From positions 19,091-83,090 of the forward strand of contig JAGVAP010000063.1 of assembly GCA_020060215.1 (NCBI GenBank): a DNA stretch of 64,000 nucleotides, given 5' to 3'. Every line of letters begins with the position of its first letter. Positions within the stretch are counted from its first letter, which is position 1. Below the pieces are notes generated by a model. It had not been told where the DNA came from. It made no database searches and was given only the letters and a program-made list of their open reading frames with translations. This DNA is from Deltaproteobacteria bacterium. GTDB lineage: Bacteria > Desulfobacterota > DSM-4660 > Desulfatiglandales > HGW-15. A program made the translations under genes and the position numbers. This document shows, in pieces, positions 16,853 to 26,632 of the stretch.

Positions 16853-17170
16853 TCAGGATGGGAGCCGGACGTCCTCGCCTTCAGAGTTGATGCAGGGGCT
16901 GCTTCGCCGAAACTTATCGGCATCCATCCTGTTCGACTCCAACTCCCAGAGGATGTCATCCGGTTCCGTGTTCTTCTCGAGCCAGGAGACGATCTGCCGG
17001 TCGACATCTTTGGGAAACGATAGATCAAGTATCTTGAATTCCCTCCGGTTGTCTTTTCTGAAGTAAAGCATCATCACCTTTGCCCGAATGCTCTCGGGGA
17101 GCCTGATGGCCTTTCCTATGGTGAGGTCGAAAATACACATCGCGCTCTCCACCTGTCTTCTACTACCCAT
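16853..17170 (-). CDS. hypothetical protein
   Basis: 105 residues from the ATG at 17170, which has GGAAGAG just upstream. Soluble, mixed charge, with LTIGKAIRLPESIRAKVMMLYFRKD and LSFPKDVDRQIVSWLEKN. No family recognised. It runs opposite to the second pstS gene. Its upstream region carries a perfect palindrome (17261-17277) and a degenerate Pho-box-like repeat (CCTAAC, 5 bases, CGTAAT) on its own strand. Moderately confident that it is a gene, none about function. Confidence 0.5.
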   Translation of the reverse strand: MGSRRQVESAMCIFDLTIGKAIRLPESIRAKVMMLYFRKDNRREFKILDLSFPKDVDRQIVSWLEKNTEPDDILWELESNRMDADKFRRSSPCINSEGEDVRLPS

Positions 17171-17260
17171 GACTCTTCCTTTCTTCTCTTGGGGTTCTCG
17201 GTTTCTCCTCATTTAAAGGCTCCTGTCATTGGGCTCAATCTAGGACGCAAGAATTCGGAC

Positions 17261-17277
17261 AACATTACGTTAATGTT
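17261..17277. promoter_or_regulatory. perfect palindrome, candidate operator
   Basis: AACATTA-CGT-TAATGTT, 7-bp arms around 3 bases, in the divergent region between the hypothetical gene (17170) and pstS (17555). It overlaps a degenerate minus-strand Pho-box-like repeat ending at 17280. It could bind a dimeric regulator. Confidence 0.4.
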
Positions 17278-17439
17278 AGGAGTGCATGAGAAAGAGGGAA
17301 ACCTATCCAGGCGGAGCCGTCCCCCAATTAACCGGGTTTTAAACCTGCCCTGATGCCGCCCTCACATCTTCTTCAGGATAATAGCGACTACATCCAGCAG
17401 AGCTGTTCCTGATCCGGGATACAGAAGTCGGCGTCACCT

Positions 17440-17478
17440 TTTAATCAGAATCTAATCTTATGAACACGTGATCCTAAC
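17440..17478 (+). promoter_or_regulatory. possible multi-repeat Pho box upstream of second pstS
   Basis: TTTAAT (17440), TCTAAT (17451), a poor copy at 17462, and CCTAAC (17473) all sit on one 11-bp phase. The 10-bp-spaced -10 position (GATTCA) is poor, so the promoter element is less clear than at the other sites. The spacing and the pstS target support a Pho site. Confidence 0.5.
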
Positions 17479-17554
17479 AATATGAACCGATTCATGTTTC
17501 ATGTAATTCGAACGGCCCTGCAGGGAGTTCGATGCGTCAGCAAGGAGGAAGCAT

Positions 17555-18616
17555 ATGAAACGGTATATTTCTCGGCTGAGACTCGCTGTTCTTGTTGTTT
17601 TAGGCATGATGCTGATGAATGGGCCTGCCTGGAGGACGGCGTCTGCGAACGACCTTGTTGGAGCGGGAGCTACCTTTCCCTTTCCCCTCTACAGCAAGAT
17701 GTTCGATGACTATTCTCGCCGTCACGGCGTCAGAATCCGGTATGAGCCGATCGGCTCCGGGGCCGGAATCGAGCAAATCACAGCGAAAAAGGTTGATTTC
17801 GCGGGCTCCGATGCCTGCATGAGTGAAAAGGAAAGGAAGGAAGCAGGAGCGCCGATCCTACATATTCCAACCTGCCTTGGGGCCGTAGCGATAACCTACA
17901 ATCTGCCCGGCAATCCGCAGTTGAAGCTCACTCCCGATCTGATAGCGGGCATCTTTCTCGGGAAGATTGAAAGGTGGAATGATCCCGGAATCGTTGCGCT
18001 GAACGGCGCCGTGCGCCTTCCTGATATGGGGATTACGGTCATTCACCGTTCCGACGGGAGCGGTACGACCTTCATTCTTAGCGAATACTTGAGCAAGGCA
18101 AACCAGGAATGGCGGAAACGGATCGGCTTCGGGAAGTCCCTTCGCTGGCCCGTGGGCCGCAAGGCCAGGGGCAACCCGGGGGTTGCCGGCCTGGTGAACC
18201 AGATTTCCGGGTCTATAGGATATGTGGAACTGGTCTACGCTCTCGGAAACAACATGGCGATTGGAGCAGTGAAAAACAGGTCCGGCAGGTTCGTCGCACC
18301 TTCTACGGAGTCGGTCAGCCTTGCCGCCCGGGTAGATCTGCCTGAACATAGTGAACCCTCCTTGACCGATACGTCCTCAGCTGAAGGGTACCCAATAAGC
18401 GGGTTTACGTGGCTGCTGGTTTACACGGAACAAAACTACCTTGGGAGATCCAGAGAGAGGGCCGAGGACCTGGCCGAACTGTTGTGGTGGGTCACCCACG
18501 ATGGACAGGACCACACTACGACTCTTCACTACGCCCCTTTGCCGGAGGAGGCGGTCAAGCAGGCAGAAGAGCTGCTCAAGACCCTGACCCATAATGGGAG
18601 TCCCCTGCTGCAATAG
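17555..18616 (+). CDS. pstS: phosphate ABC transporter substrate-binding protein, second copy
   Basis: 353 residues, the longer E. coli-like PstS type: signal peptide (LAVLVVLGMMLMNG...ASA), VGAGATFPFPLYSKMF, IGSGAGIEQI, VDFAGSDACM, IHRSDGSGTTFILSEYLSKAN and GSIGYVELVYA. AAGGAGGAAGCAT precedes the ATG. It differs strongly from the pstS at 7468, so the two are separate subfamilies rather than a recent duplicate and may differ in affinity. It is followed by a hybrid kinase, an MCP and mgsA on the same strand, which suggests that phosphate binding, signalling and chemotaxis are linked here. Confidence 0.92.
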   Translation: MKRYISRLRLAVLVVLGMMLMNGPAWRTASANDLVGAGATFPFPLYSKMFDDYSRRHGVRIRYEPIGSGAGIEQITAKKVDFAGSDACMSEKERKEAGAPILHIPTCLGAVAITYNLPGNPQLKLTPDLIAGIFLGKIERWNDPGIVALNGAVRLPDMGITVIHRSDGSGTTFILSEYLSKANQEWRKRIGFGKSLRWPVGRKARGNPGVAGLVNQISGSIGYVELVYALGNNMAIGAVKNRSGRFVAPSTESVSLAARVDLPEHSEPSLTDTSSAEGYPISGFTWLLVYTEQNYLGRSRERAEDLAELLWWVTHDGQDHTTTLHYAPLPEEAVKQAEELLKTLTHNGSPLLQ

Positions 18617-18727
18617 AACCTTACGATCCCAATCCCATCCGACATCGCAGGCTGATTTGATCCATATTGCATCATGAGGATGTGGGAACGAGCTGATCCC
18701 GCTTTCATAATAGGAGCAGGCGACACA

Positions 18728-20668
18728 ATGATTTTGGGAAGACTGAAGATCGGAACCAGATTGAGTATTGGCCTTGCAACCATAACCCTGTTCATGGTGC
18801 TCGTCATCTTGTTCGGCATCCTTGGAATGAGAGACGTCGACGAACAAATGAAACATCTCATCATAAGCCATCACAAGATTTGGAATGCCAACGTCATCAG
18901 GGATTCTCTGCACAATGCAGACAAGTCGCTCCTCCCCGTGATCCTTTCTCAGGACGAAAGAACGCGAGCCTTTGAAAACGTGAAGATCATAACGGCGCGT
19001 GCGACCTATGCAGACGCCATCGAGGAACTGATGAAACTCGAGAGCACCGCAAGAGGGAGAGACCTCCTCACCCGACTGCAGCACGCATTGGTTGCATTCA
19101 AGAAAGACAGTGAAAATGCCATTGAAATGGCCATGAACAGCAACCCGGAGCAGGCGGTTTTCCTGTACTTGAACTCCATAAGGCCCCCGACACTATCCCT
19201 TTATCAGCTCTGTGCCGAACTGGCCACTTATGAGAAAGAGGAGAGCGACACATACTCCCGGGAGGCTATCACCACCTACCGGAAAACCCGATATTTCTTT
19301 GTTTTGATCGGCGGGATAGCGGTCATCATTGCCGTACTTGGAGCCGTTCTCCTGACGCGCAGCATTGTCACTCCCCTTGAACAAGGGGTCTCCTTTGCGA
19401 ACAAGCTGTCCGAAGGTGACTTCTCAGCAGAGATAGAGATAAAGCAGCATGATGAGACAGGGCACCTCCTTCGCGCCATGAAGAACATGGCCGAACGGCT
19501 GAAGAAGACCAAATCGCTTGAGCAACAGCTGTTCCAGTCGCAGAAATTGGAAAACGTCGGGAGGCTCGCAGGAGGAGTTGCTCACGACTTCAACAACCTC
19601 TTGACCGTAATCAGAGGTTATAGCGAACTGGCGCTTCTTGGAATGGCGGAAGGGGACCCTGTAAGAGGATCTCTGGAGGAAGTCCTGAAGGCATCCGAAC
19701 GGGCGGGGAATCTCACACGTCAGTTGCTCGCGTTCAGCCGGCGTCAGGTCATGGAAATGAAGATCATCGATCTAAAGTGCCTGATGAAGGATCTCGAAAA
19801 GATGCTCCGGCGACTTATCGGCGAAGATATTGACCTGCGTTTGGTGCTCGCCCCCGACCTCGGCAGAGTAAAGGCGGACCCCGGCCAGATCGAACAGGTC
19901 ATCGTCAACCTTGCAGTGAATGCCAGGGATGCGATGCCTTCCGGCGGTGTCCTTACGATCGAAGCGGCCAACGTTGAACTGGATGAGGGTTGCAGTTGCC
20001 AGCATGTTGACGCTAAACCCGGAGAATATGTCCTGCTCTGCGTCAGCGATACGGGGACAGGAATGGGCCCCGAGGTGAGGGAGCGGATTTTTGAGCCCTT
20101 CTTTACAACCAAAGAGAAAGGGAAGGGAACGGGACTCGGACTTTCCATGGCCTACGGCATAGTCAAGCAAAGCAACGGTCATATCTGGGTCTACAGTGAG
20201 GCGAATAAGGGCACGACCTTCAAGATCTATTTGCCGCTGGCGAAGGAGCCCGCCGAATTGGCAGCTCACAAAAAGGAAGCAACCACCATTCCCGGAGGAA
20301 GAGAAACTATACTTCTGGTCGAAGATGAATCTTCGGTTCGTCATCTGGCTGCCCGAGTGTTGCGGGACCAAGGCTACACCATTCATGAAGCGTCGGATGG
20401 GACAGAGGCCCTACATTTCATGCAAGGAAACGGCGGGGAAAACATCGACCTTCTGTTGACCGATGTGATCATGCCCAAATTGAACGGTAAGGAGTTGTCT
20501 GAGCATCTGAAAAACATAAATCCCAAGCTCAGAGTGCTTTTCACCTCCGGGTATACGGATGACGTCATCGCTCACCACGGCGTACTGGAAGACGGCACCG
20601 ACTTCATCCAAAAACCCTATACCTCGGCAGCCCTGACAACAAAGGTACGGGAAGTGCTGAGCGAGTGA
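18728..20668 (+). CDS. membrane hybrid sensor histidine kinase
   Basis: 646 residues. Two membrane segments (about 10-30 and 190-215) flank a helical 4HB_MCP-like sensor region; then HAMP (LTRSIVTPLEQGVSFANKLSEGDF), HisKA with phospho-His in GGVAHDFNNLL, HATPase with NLAVNARDAM, DTGTGM and GTGLGLSMAYG, and a C-terminal receiver domain (LLVEDESSVR, Asp in LLLTDVIMPKLNG, Lys in FIQKPYT). This is a self-contained phosphorelay kinase. I start at ATG 18728, just before the first membrane helix. It lies downstream of pstS; no output regulator is adjacent, so its partner is unknown. Confidence 0.88.
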   Translation: MILGRLKIGTRLSIGLATITLFMVLVILFGILGMRDVDEQMKHLIISHHKIWNANVIRDSLHNADKSLLPVILSQDERTRAFENVKIITARATYADAIEELMKLESTARGRDLLTRLQHALVAFKKDSENAIEMAMNSNPEQAVFLYLNSIRPPTLSLYQLCAELATYEKEESDTYSREAITTYRKTRYFFVLIGGIAVIIAVLGAVLLTRSIVTPLEQGVSFANKLSEGDFSAEIEIKQHDETGHLLRAMKNMAERLKKTKSLEQQLFQSQKLENVGRLAGGVAHDFNNLLTVIRGYSELALLGMAEGDPVRGSLEEVLKASERAGNLTRQLLAFSRRQVMEMKIIDLKCLMKDLEKMLRRLIGEDIDLRLVLAPDLGRVKADPGQIEQVIVNLAVNARDAMPSGGVLTIEAANVELDEGCSCQHVDAKPGEYVLLCVSDTGTGMGPEVRERIFEPFFTTKEKGKGTGLGLSMAYGIVKQSNGHIWVYSEANKGTTFKIYLPLAKEPAELAAHKKEATTIPGGRETILLVEDESSVRHLAARVLRDQGYTIHEASDGTEALHFMQGNGGENIDLLLTDVIMPKLNGKELSEHLKNINPKLRVLFTSGYTDDVIAHHGVLEDGTDFIQKPYTSAALTTKVREVLSE

Positions 20669-20697
20669 GATCATGAAAGGTGTTGATTGGTGAAGAA

Positions 20698-22266
20698 ATG
20701 GGGATCATACGAAAGATTAATCTGCTCACGATATCTGTGGCCGTATCGGTTGGCTTGTTGTCTCTTGCCATCTCAAGCCGGTTTCTCTGGAAAGGCGGAA
20801 TGGAGCACATTGAGTCGCTCCGCTCCAAAATGCGACAGGAACGGGAAATCAAGCTGAAGGACCTGGTGGACTCTGCCTTTTCGGTTCTTGAAAATGCAAA
20901 CTTTTACGAGGATGCGGTTCGATCTCTCGGCAATATGCGTTTTGGAGAAGGAAGGAAGAACTACTTCTTTGTCATGGACACGGATGGGTTGATGTACGTC
21001 CATCCTGAACGGCCGGAACTGGTGGGAAAAGTCCAAGTGAACCTCACGGATTCCGAAGGCCGCAAAATCATCCAGGAAATCATTCGCATGGCCAGGGAAC
21101 AAGGGGAGGGATATTACTCGTATCTATGGCCAAAGCCGGGAGAAGATGCACCGGAATCCAAGCTAACCTATTTCAAATACCATCCGAAATGGAAATGGAT
21201 CCTTTGCACGGGCGCCTACATGAGCGATTTGTACCAGCTCGAAACCGATACAGAGAAGAGAATGGCCTCCGGTCTGCGCGAGCTTTTAATGGTTCAGAGC
21301 ATTCTGATTGTCGGAATGCTGATTCCGGTGGTTGTAATCACATTTCTCGTCTGCCGGCGGCTCATTCGCCCGATCAAGGACACAGTGGAGACGGTACAGG
21401 ACAGCTCGGGGGAAGTCGCTTCCGTTTCTGACCAGATCGCAGCATCGAGCCAGGAAGTGGCCAGGGGGGCATCCCGCCAGGCCGAATCGCTTACCAGTGC
21501 CACGGACTCCCTTGAAACGCAGTTGGAGATGACGCAAAGAACCTCCCGTCTTGCCGCTGATATCCGAAAGCTTGTCGGTGAGACGGCGATCGTGGTGTCC
21601 AATGCTGGAGACAGCCTGACGGATCTGAAGCAGATGGTCGTTGCCGTTTCGGATGCTGGCGCAAATGCTTCGTCGATCATCAGAACCATTGATACCATTT
21701 CCAGCCAGACCAAGTTGGTGGCGTTGAATGCTTCCATTGAAGCCGCCAAGCTGGGAGAAAGGGGAAGCGGCCTGGGGGTGGTTTCGGAAGAAATCCGTAA
21801 TCTGGCTCTTCGCACCACGGATGCATCAAAACAGACCGAAACCAGGATAGGCGAAATGCTGAAAAGGATGGAGGACGCGGAAATGAACCTGTCCCGCACG
21901 CAGGATGTCTTTTCCGGCTTGATCGAAATGACGGCAAAGGTCAGGACCCTTGTGGAGGAAATCGCGACGGCTTCAAGCCTTCAGGCGGACGGCGGTGAAA
22001 AGATCAAAAGCGAAATGAGGCAAATCGAGAGAGTCGTTGAGCAGAATGCCGCAAGTTCCGAGGAGCTTGCGGCCACTGTAGAGGAAATGATGCTTCAGGC
22101 CGATCATATGCGATCTGCCGTAGGGCAATTATCCGGTGTTCTTTATGGAGGCCCTGATGGCTCCAGAATACCTCAAGCATTCAGGAATCATGAAGAGGTG
22201 AAAAATGAAAACAGTGAAAAACATAGCCTTGGTCGCTCACGACAACCGCAAGAAGGACCTCCTTGA
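20698..22266 (+). CDS. methyl-accepting chemotaxis protein with sCache_2 sensor
   Basis: 522 residues from ATG 20698 (GTG 20680 would add 6). A first membrane helix (about 9-29), an extracytoplasmic sCache_2-like domain ([21 protein letters not shown] and [18 protein letters not shown]), a second helix ([17 protein letters not shown]), a short linker and an MCP signalling domain. The hairpin tip is unusual, reading [20 protein letters not shown] where the common form is QTNLLALNAAIEAARAGE. Its last 62 bases overlap the start of mgsA. The ligand is unknown; the pstS neighbour makes phosphate or an organic phosphate worth testing. Confidence 0.88.
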   Translation: MGIIRKINLLTISVAVSVGLLSLAISSRFLWKGGMEHIESLRSKMRQEREIKLKDLVDSAFSVLENANFYEDAVRSLGNMRFGEGRKNYFFVMDTDGLMYVHPERPELVGKVQVNLTDSEGRKIIQEIIRMAREQGEGYYSYLWPKPGEDAPESKLTYFKYHPKWKWILCTGAYMSDLYQLETDTEKRMASGLRELLMVQSILIVGMLIPVVVITFLVCRRLIRPIKDTVETVQDSSGEVASVSDQIAASSQEVARGASRQAESLTSATDSLETQLEMTQRTSRLAADIRKLVGETAIVVSNAGDSLTDLKQMVVAVSDAGANASSIIRTIDTISSQTKLVALNASIEAAKLGERGSGLGVVSEEIRNLALRTTDASKQTETRIGEMLKRMEDAEMNLSRTQDVFSGLIEMTAKVRTLVEEIATASSLQADGGEKIKSEMRQIERVVEQNAASSEELAATVEEMMLQADHMRSAVGQLSGVLYGGPDGSRIPQAFRNHEEVKNENSEKHSLGRSRQPQEGPP

Positions 22267-22681
22267 ATGGGTTTCCTGGAATTGCGGAACCCTTCTGAAA
22301 CATCGACTGGTTTGCACAGGCACAACCGGAAAACTGGTTGAGCAAGCGCTGAGCACGAATGCCGCCATCGATGACTCTCCTTCTCAGCTGCCGGTCATGA
22401 TCACCAAATTGAAATCCGGGCCACTGGGCGGGGATCAACAGCTCGGAGCATTGATCACGGAAGGCAAGATCGATTTCATGATCTTCTTCTGGGACCCCAT
22501 GCAGCCGCATCCCCACGATGTGGACGTCAAGGCGCTGTTGCGGATTGCGGTGGTTTACAACATCCCCATTGCCTGCAATCGCTCCACGGCGGACTTCATG
22601 ATCTCCTCACCCTTGATGGAGGAAGAATACGAGCCGGTGGTGAAGGATTATAGCGGCTACATCAATCGGAGCTATCCCTGA
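22205..22681 (+). CDS. mgsA: methylglyoxal synthase
   Basis: 158 residues matching MgsA along its length: [16 protein letters not shown], the phosphate-binding [24 protein letters not shown] with the catalytic Asp, and [24 protein letters not shown]. It turns dihydroxyacetone phosphate into methylglyoxal and releases inorganic phosphate; known MgsA enzymes are inhibited by phosphate, so the reaction runs when phosphate is scarce. GAGGTGAAAA precedes the ATG, which lies inside the end of the MCP gene. Location in a phosphate-linked region fits a role as a phosphate-releasing bypass of lower glycolysis. Confidence 0.95.
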   Translation: MKTVKNIALVAHDNRKKDLLEWVSWNCGTLLKHRLVCTGTTGKLVEQALSTNAAIDDSPSQLPVMITKLKSGPLGGDQQLGALITEGKIDFMIFFWDPMQPHPHDVDVKALLRIAVVYNIPIACNRSTADFMISSPLMEEEYEPVVKDYSGYINRSYP

Positions 22682-22779
22682 TTCCACATTGGTCTTAACA
22701 ATAAAATCCATGAGGATGAAATGCCCCTTAAGGTTGCTGCCGCCAAGATCCAAAAAAATGAATGGAAAACATACCCGTT

Positions 22780-22812
22780 CCTAATCGGGCCCTAATGAAC
22801 GGCTTCTAGCAT
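22780..22812 (+). promoter_or_regulatory. Pho-box promoter for phnCDE
   Basis: CCTAAT (22780-22785), 5 bases, CCTAAT (22791-22796), 10 bases, TAGCAT (22807-22812), 44 bases before the phnC ATG. Both half-sites are identical to those of the pstS promoter. Confidence 0.8.
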
Positions 22813-22855
22813 CGGTGTCGACTCTGACAAATCCACAGGCGAAAGGAGAAGGAAA

Positions 22856-23719
22856 ATGTCCAACCATCAAACGGTTCCTGCGGCTATAGAGGTCGAGACC
22901 GTGAGCAAAACCTTCGGAAAGAGGCAGGCCCTGCGCCGGCTGAGCTTGCGCGTGGAGCCCGGGGAAATGGTGGCCCTGATCGGCCCGTCCGGCTCGGGAA
23001 AATCGACGCTCCTAAGGCATGTTTCCGGGCTTGTTGCCGGCGACCGGGATTCAGGCCCCATCCGAATCTTCGGACAAGAGGTGCAGAAGAACGGCTTTAT
23101 CAGGCCGGATATCCGACGCATCCGCTCCGAAATGGGTTTCATTTTTCAACAATTCAACCTGGTGGAACGTCTGCCTCTTCTGACCAACGTGATGACCGGC
23201 ATGCTCGCCAGGATCAGCACCTTGCGAAGCATTGGGGGATACTTTACCCGGGAAGAGAAGCTGCGCGCCATGCGGGCGCTCCATACGGTGGGGCTGGCGG
23301 AATATGCCGCCCAGAGGGCAGGCACGCTCTCCGGAGGCCAGCAGCAGCGGGCGGCGATCGCCCGTGCCATAGAGCAGCGCGCACGGATCATTCTGGCCGA
23401 TGAACCTATCGCTTCCTTGGACCCGGAGTCTGCACGCATGGTGATGGATTGTCTCACCGCACTGAATCGTAAGGACGGGGTCACCGTGGTGGTCAGCCTT
23501 CATCAGGTCCAGTTTGCCCTCCAGTACTGTCCGAGATCGATTGCCCTCAAGGAAGGCCGCATCGTCTACGACGGGCCGAGCGCCGGCCTCTGCAATGCCA
23601 TGCTGTGCAATATCTATGACACCCGTGCAAGTGGATTCGACATGGATGGAACCGTGCCCCTCGGTTTGGACGGGTACAAACCGCCGGCCGCAGTCGGTGT
23701 TTCGGCTGCAGCGGCGTGA
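22856..23719 (+). CDS. phnC: phosphonate ABC transporter ATP-binding protein
   Basis: 287 residues. Walker [11 protein letters not shown]-loop in [12 protein letters not shown] (the PhnC-typical NLV motif), signature LSGGQQQR, Walker [14 protein letters not shown] and the H-loop in [14 protein letters not shown]. It energises import of phosphonates with phnD and phnE. AAAGGAGAAGGAAA stands before the ATG. First gene behind a Pho-box promoter. The C-terminal 30 residues (Ala/Pro-rich, ending VSAAAA) are longer than usual. Confidence 0.94.
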   Translation: MSNHQTVPAAIEVETVSKTFGKRQALRRLSLRVEPGEMVALIGPSGSGKSTLLRHVSGLVAGDRDSGPIRIFGQEVQKNGFIRPDIRRIRSEMGFIFQQFNLVERLPLLTNVMTGMLARISTLRSIGGYFTREEKLRAMRALHTVGLAEYAAQRAGTLSGGQQQRAAIARAIEQRARIILADEPIASLDPESARMVMDCLTALNRKDGVTVVVSLHQVQFALQYCPRSIALKEGRIVYDGPSAGLCNAMLCNIYDTRASGFDMDGTVPLGLDGYKPPAAVGVSAAAA

Positions 23720-23787
23720 ACCCTAAACAGCGAGCGCAAGGCTGCTGAACTTTATTCATGTGCGATCACAAAAAAGGAGGATACAAG

Positions 23788-24804
23788 ATGAAACGGTTAG
23801 TGTTTGTTTTTCTCGTGGCAGTGGCAATCCTTATCGGGAACGGAACAGGGGCTGCGATCGCCTCGGAAGCGTTGAAGGAGATCGGCTTCGGCGTCATTCC
23901 GACCGAGTCGGCGACCGAAGGCATGAAGGGCTTCGAGCCGTTCCGGGCCGACATGGAAAAGGCCCTCGGAATCCCGGTGAAGCTCTTCTTCGCCACGGAC
24001 TACGCCGGAATCATCGAAGGCATGCGCTTCAACAAGGTGCAGATCGCATGGTTCGGCAACAAATCCGCCATCGAAGCGGTCAACAGGGCGAACGGCGAGG
24101 TGTTTGCCCAGACCGTGGATGCGGGCGGCAACCCCGGCTACTGGTCCTTGATCCTTGTTCACAAGGACAGTCCTTACAAGACCATCGACGAGATTATCCG
24201 CGACGGGAAGAATCTCACCTTCGGAAACGGCGACCCCAACAGCACGTCCGGGTACCTGGTACCGACTTACTACATCTGGGGGCAGCGCGGCATCGATCCG
24301 GCCAAGCAATTCAAGGTGGTCAGAAACGCCAACCACGAAGCCAACCTGATGGCCGTGGCGAACAAGCAGGTGGACTTTGCCACCAATAACACCGAGAACC
24401 TGGAAAAGGCTGGAAAGATCCATCCAGAAGCGGTGAAAAACATTCGCGCCATCTGGAAAAGTCCCCTGATCCCCAGCGACCCTATGGTGTGGCGCAAGGA
24501 TATTCCCAAGGAGTGGAAAAGCAAGATCAAAGGTTTCTTCCTCTCCTACGGCCGTTTCGGCAAGGACAAGGAGCGCGAGGTGAAAGTTTTGAAAGCGGTG
24601 AGCTCCGGTTGGGCTCCTTTTCTGGATTCCTCCAATAATCAGCTGATCCCCATCATGGAGATCAACATCGCCAAAGATAAAATGAAGATCGAGAGCGACT
24701 CTGCAAACGCGTCCGCCAATGCCGGGAAACTCGCCGAGATCGATAAGCAGCTGACCGAACTGCGGGCGCTGAGCCGCCTTCAGGAAAGGTTCAATGTCCA
24801 ATAA
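23788..24804 (+). CDS. phnD: phosphonate ABC transporter substrate-binding protein
   Basis: 338 residues from the ATG at 23788, which follows AGGAGGATACAAG. Signal peptide (FVFLVAVAILIGNGTGAAIAS), then a PhnD-type binding domain with IPTESATEGMKGFEPF, NKVQIAWFGNKSAIEAV, FGNGDPNSTSGYLVPTYY and DFATNNTENLEK. It captures phosphonates in the periplasm for the PhnCE importer. A strong hairpin follows in the gap before phnE. Confidence 0.94.
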   Translation: MKRLVFVFLVAVAILIGNGTGAAIASEALKEIGFGVIPTESATEGMKGFEPFRADMEKALGIPVKLFFATDYAGIIEGMRFNKVQIAWFGNKSAIEAVNRANGEVFAQTVDAGGNPGYWSLILVHKDSPYKTIDEIIRDGKNLTFGNGDPNSTSGYLVPTYYIWGQRGIDPAKQFKVVRNANHEANLMAVANKQVDFATNNTENLEKAGKIHPEAVKNIRAIWKSPLIPSDPMVWRKDIPKEWKSKIKGFFLSYGRFGKDKEREVKVLKAVSSGWAPFLDSSNNQLIPIMEINIAKDKMKIESDSANASANAGKLAEIDKQLTELRALSRLQERFNVQ

Positions 24805-24821
24805 TGCGCCACTGAATGCCT

Positions 24822-24845
24822 GACCCCGGGTTTCCTGCCGGGGTC
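24822..24845 (+). promoter_or_regulatory. stem-loop between phnD and phnE
   Basis: Perfect 8-bp GC-rich stem, GACCCCGG (24822-24829) with CCGGGGTC (24838-24845), beginning 18 bases below the phnD stop. There is no T-run. By position it matches the hairpin after pstS at 7411, and probably sets higher binding-protein than permease expression by protecting the upstream message. Confidence 0.6.
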
Positions 24846-24864
24846 GGCGATTGAAGGATTCAGG

Positions 24865-25665
24865 ATGACGATCAGCGATTCTCCACCACTCACGGTTCCC
24901 GAAACCCCCATCAGCCGCAAGCTCTGGAGGCTGATGGCCGGCCTGATCCTGGCGGCCGTTCTGATGTGGGCCTGGCAAGGCTCCGAGATGCGGCCTATGG
25001 AGCTTATCAAATACAAGAACAACATGACCGCCTACCTTTCCGGGTTTCTGAAACCCGATTTCACTCACTGGAGGGAATACCTGCAACAGACCGCGGTGAC
25101 TATCCAGATCGCTATCTGGGGGACCCTGCTGGCCATTGCAGGCGCCGTTCCCTTCGGGCTGCTTTCCTCAGGCAATGTAACACCCTTCTGGATCCATCAG
25201 CCGATCCGGCGGATCATGGACGCCTGCCGCGCAATCAACGAGATGATCTTCGCGATGTTGTTTATCAGCGCGGTGGGGCTAGGGCCTTTTGCCGGCGTGC
25301 TGGCGCTCTTCATGCACACCCTGGGGACCCTGGCCAAGCTGTTCTCGGAGGCGGTCGAGGCGATCGACCCTCATACGGTCGAGGGGATCCGCGCTACCGG
25401 GGCCAATAAGCTTCAGGAAATCGCATACGGCATCATTCCCCAGGTTGTACCGTTGTGGATATCCTATTCCCTCTATCGCTTCGAGGCCAACGTACGGTCG
25501 GCGAGCGTTGTAGGAATGGTCGGCGCCGGGGGGATCGGAGCCATCCTGTGGGACGCCATCCGAAGCTTCAATTACGGGGAGACCGCAGCCATGCTGATCG
25601 TCCTGGTGGTGGTGGTCAGCCTGCTGGATCTGGGATCGGCGGCGGTGCGGAAGAGGTTCATTTAG
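24865..25665 (+). CDS. phnE: phosphonate ABC transporter permease
   Basis: 266 residues with about five to six membrane helices and the permease EAA loop [20 protein letters not shown], then the PhnE-typical [18 protein letters not shown]. It forms the channel with phnC and phnD. Start ATG 24865 follows GAAGGATTCAGG. Only one permease gene is present, as in E. coli. Confidence 0.93.
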   Translation: MTISDSPPLTVPETPISRKLWRLMAGLILAAVLMWAWQGSEMRPMELIKYKNNMTAYLSGFLKPDFTHWREYLQQTAVTIQIAIWGTLLAIAGAVPFGLLSSGNVTPFWIHQPIRRIMDACRAINEMIFAMLFISAVGLGPFAGVLALFMHTLGTLAKLFSEAVEAIDPHTVEGIRATGANKLQEIAYGIIPQVVPLWISYSLYRFEANVRSASVVGMVGAGGIGAILWDAIRSFNYGETAAMLIVLVVVVSLLDLGSAAVRKRFI

Positions 25666-25735
25666 CCCGGATGAAGCCGCGTACTATGGTGATTGTTCTA
25701 CATGGTACAGCTTTAGAGATCCGTGGAAAGAATAA

Positions 25736-26446
25736 ATGACGCACACAGAATCCCGTTATGCCATTTACATTGCTCCCCCTCCGGAGTCCGATCTTCATGC
25801 ATTCGGTGCAAGTTGGACCGGGCGGGATGCTTATACCAACAAGCCGGTGGAGGAGCTCCGACTCCAAGGCTTTTCAGAGGCGGAGATCAAAAACGCCACA
25901 GCCTTCCCAAGACATTACGGATTCCACGGGACCCTGAAAGCCCCCTTTCGATTGGCCGACGGCTACACGAAGGACCATCTCATCGAAGGGACCCGGTCAT
26001 TTGCCGGCAGAAGGGCTCCTTTTTTCATACCGCCTCTCACCCTAGCCCCTATCAGGGATTTTGTCGCCCTTCAACCGGCAACGATTTGCCTTGAGCTGAA
26101 TCGTCTGGCCGAGGCCTGTGTCCGTGAACTCGATGTTTTCCGGGCGCAGCCCCCGGAAGAGGAGATCGAACGCCGTAAGGCAGCCGGGCTTACGAGACGG
26201 CAAACCGAGTATCTGAAAAAATGGGGATACCCCTATGTGATGGAGGACTTTCAATTTCATATCACCCTTACGGGGTCTCTGGAAGATCCTCAGGAGAGAG
26301 AGCGTTTCATGCTGGCTTTGGCTATTCTCGTTCGCCCCTTTACACGACATCCCCAGCCGGTTGATGCGCTTGCACTCTTCCATCAGGAAAACCTGAGCAG
26401 CCCGTTTAGGATCATCGAGTCGTTTCCCTTCGGCCGTCTTCTATGA
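25736..26446 (+). CDS. DUF1045 phosphonate-metabolism 2H phosphoesterase
   Basis: 236 residues with two HxT motifs, HGTL at 64-67 and HITL at 175-178, the hallmark of 2H phosphoesterases (RNA-ligase/cyclic-phosphodiesterase fold). DUF1045 proteins recur in phn operons, where a cyclic ribose phosphate is made by C-P lyase; opening that ring, the job of PhnP in E. coli, is a reasonable inference because no phnP is present here. It follows phnE by 70 bases and has only a weak ribosome site, GGAAAG. It converges on the minus-strand phn genes. Confidence 0.88.
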   Translation: MTHTESRYAIYIAPPPESDLHAFGASWTGRDAYTNKPVEELRLQGFSEAEIKNATAFPRHYGFHGTLKAPFRLADGYTKDHLIEGTRSFAGRRAPFFIPPLTLAPIRDFVALQPATICLELNRLAEACVRELDVFRAQPPEEEIERRKAAGLTRRQTEYLKKWGYPYVMEDFQFHITLTGSLEDPQERERFMLALAILVRPFTRHPQPVDALALFHQENLSSPFRIIESFPFGRLL

Positions 26447-26581
26447 TCTGCATGCGAATTTCTTTGGCCTGAATGTGGGGTACCTCCCCCCTCGAACCAG
26501 GTCGAGAACCGCGAAAGTCCTCACCTTGAGAAACCTTTCTGTTACTCGCACGATTCGCTCAGGTTTACCCTTCTTCATCAT
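26441..26581 (-). CDS. possible small basic protein
   Basis: A 46-residue frame (MMKKGKPERIVRVTERF...KFACRS) in the gap between DUF1045 and the phosphatase gene, ending 6 bases inside the DUF1045 gene on the other strand. It is basic and looks protein-like. There is no clear ribosome site. It lies downstream of the phn lyase operon and could be its last gene or chance. The rest of the 26447-26632 gap shows nothing else. Confidence 0.25.
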   Translation of the reverse strand: MMKKGKPERIVRVTERFLKVRTFAVLDLVRGGRYPTFRPKKFACRS

Positions 26582-26632
26582 TTCATCGTTTCTATGAACG
26601 GGAGAGCTACCGCGTAACCGGATTGAGGTTCT

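Noticed and set aside
23797..25086. 429-codon minus-strand frame opposite phnD
   Set aside because: Antisense shadow of phnD and the start of phnE.
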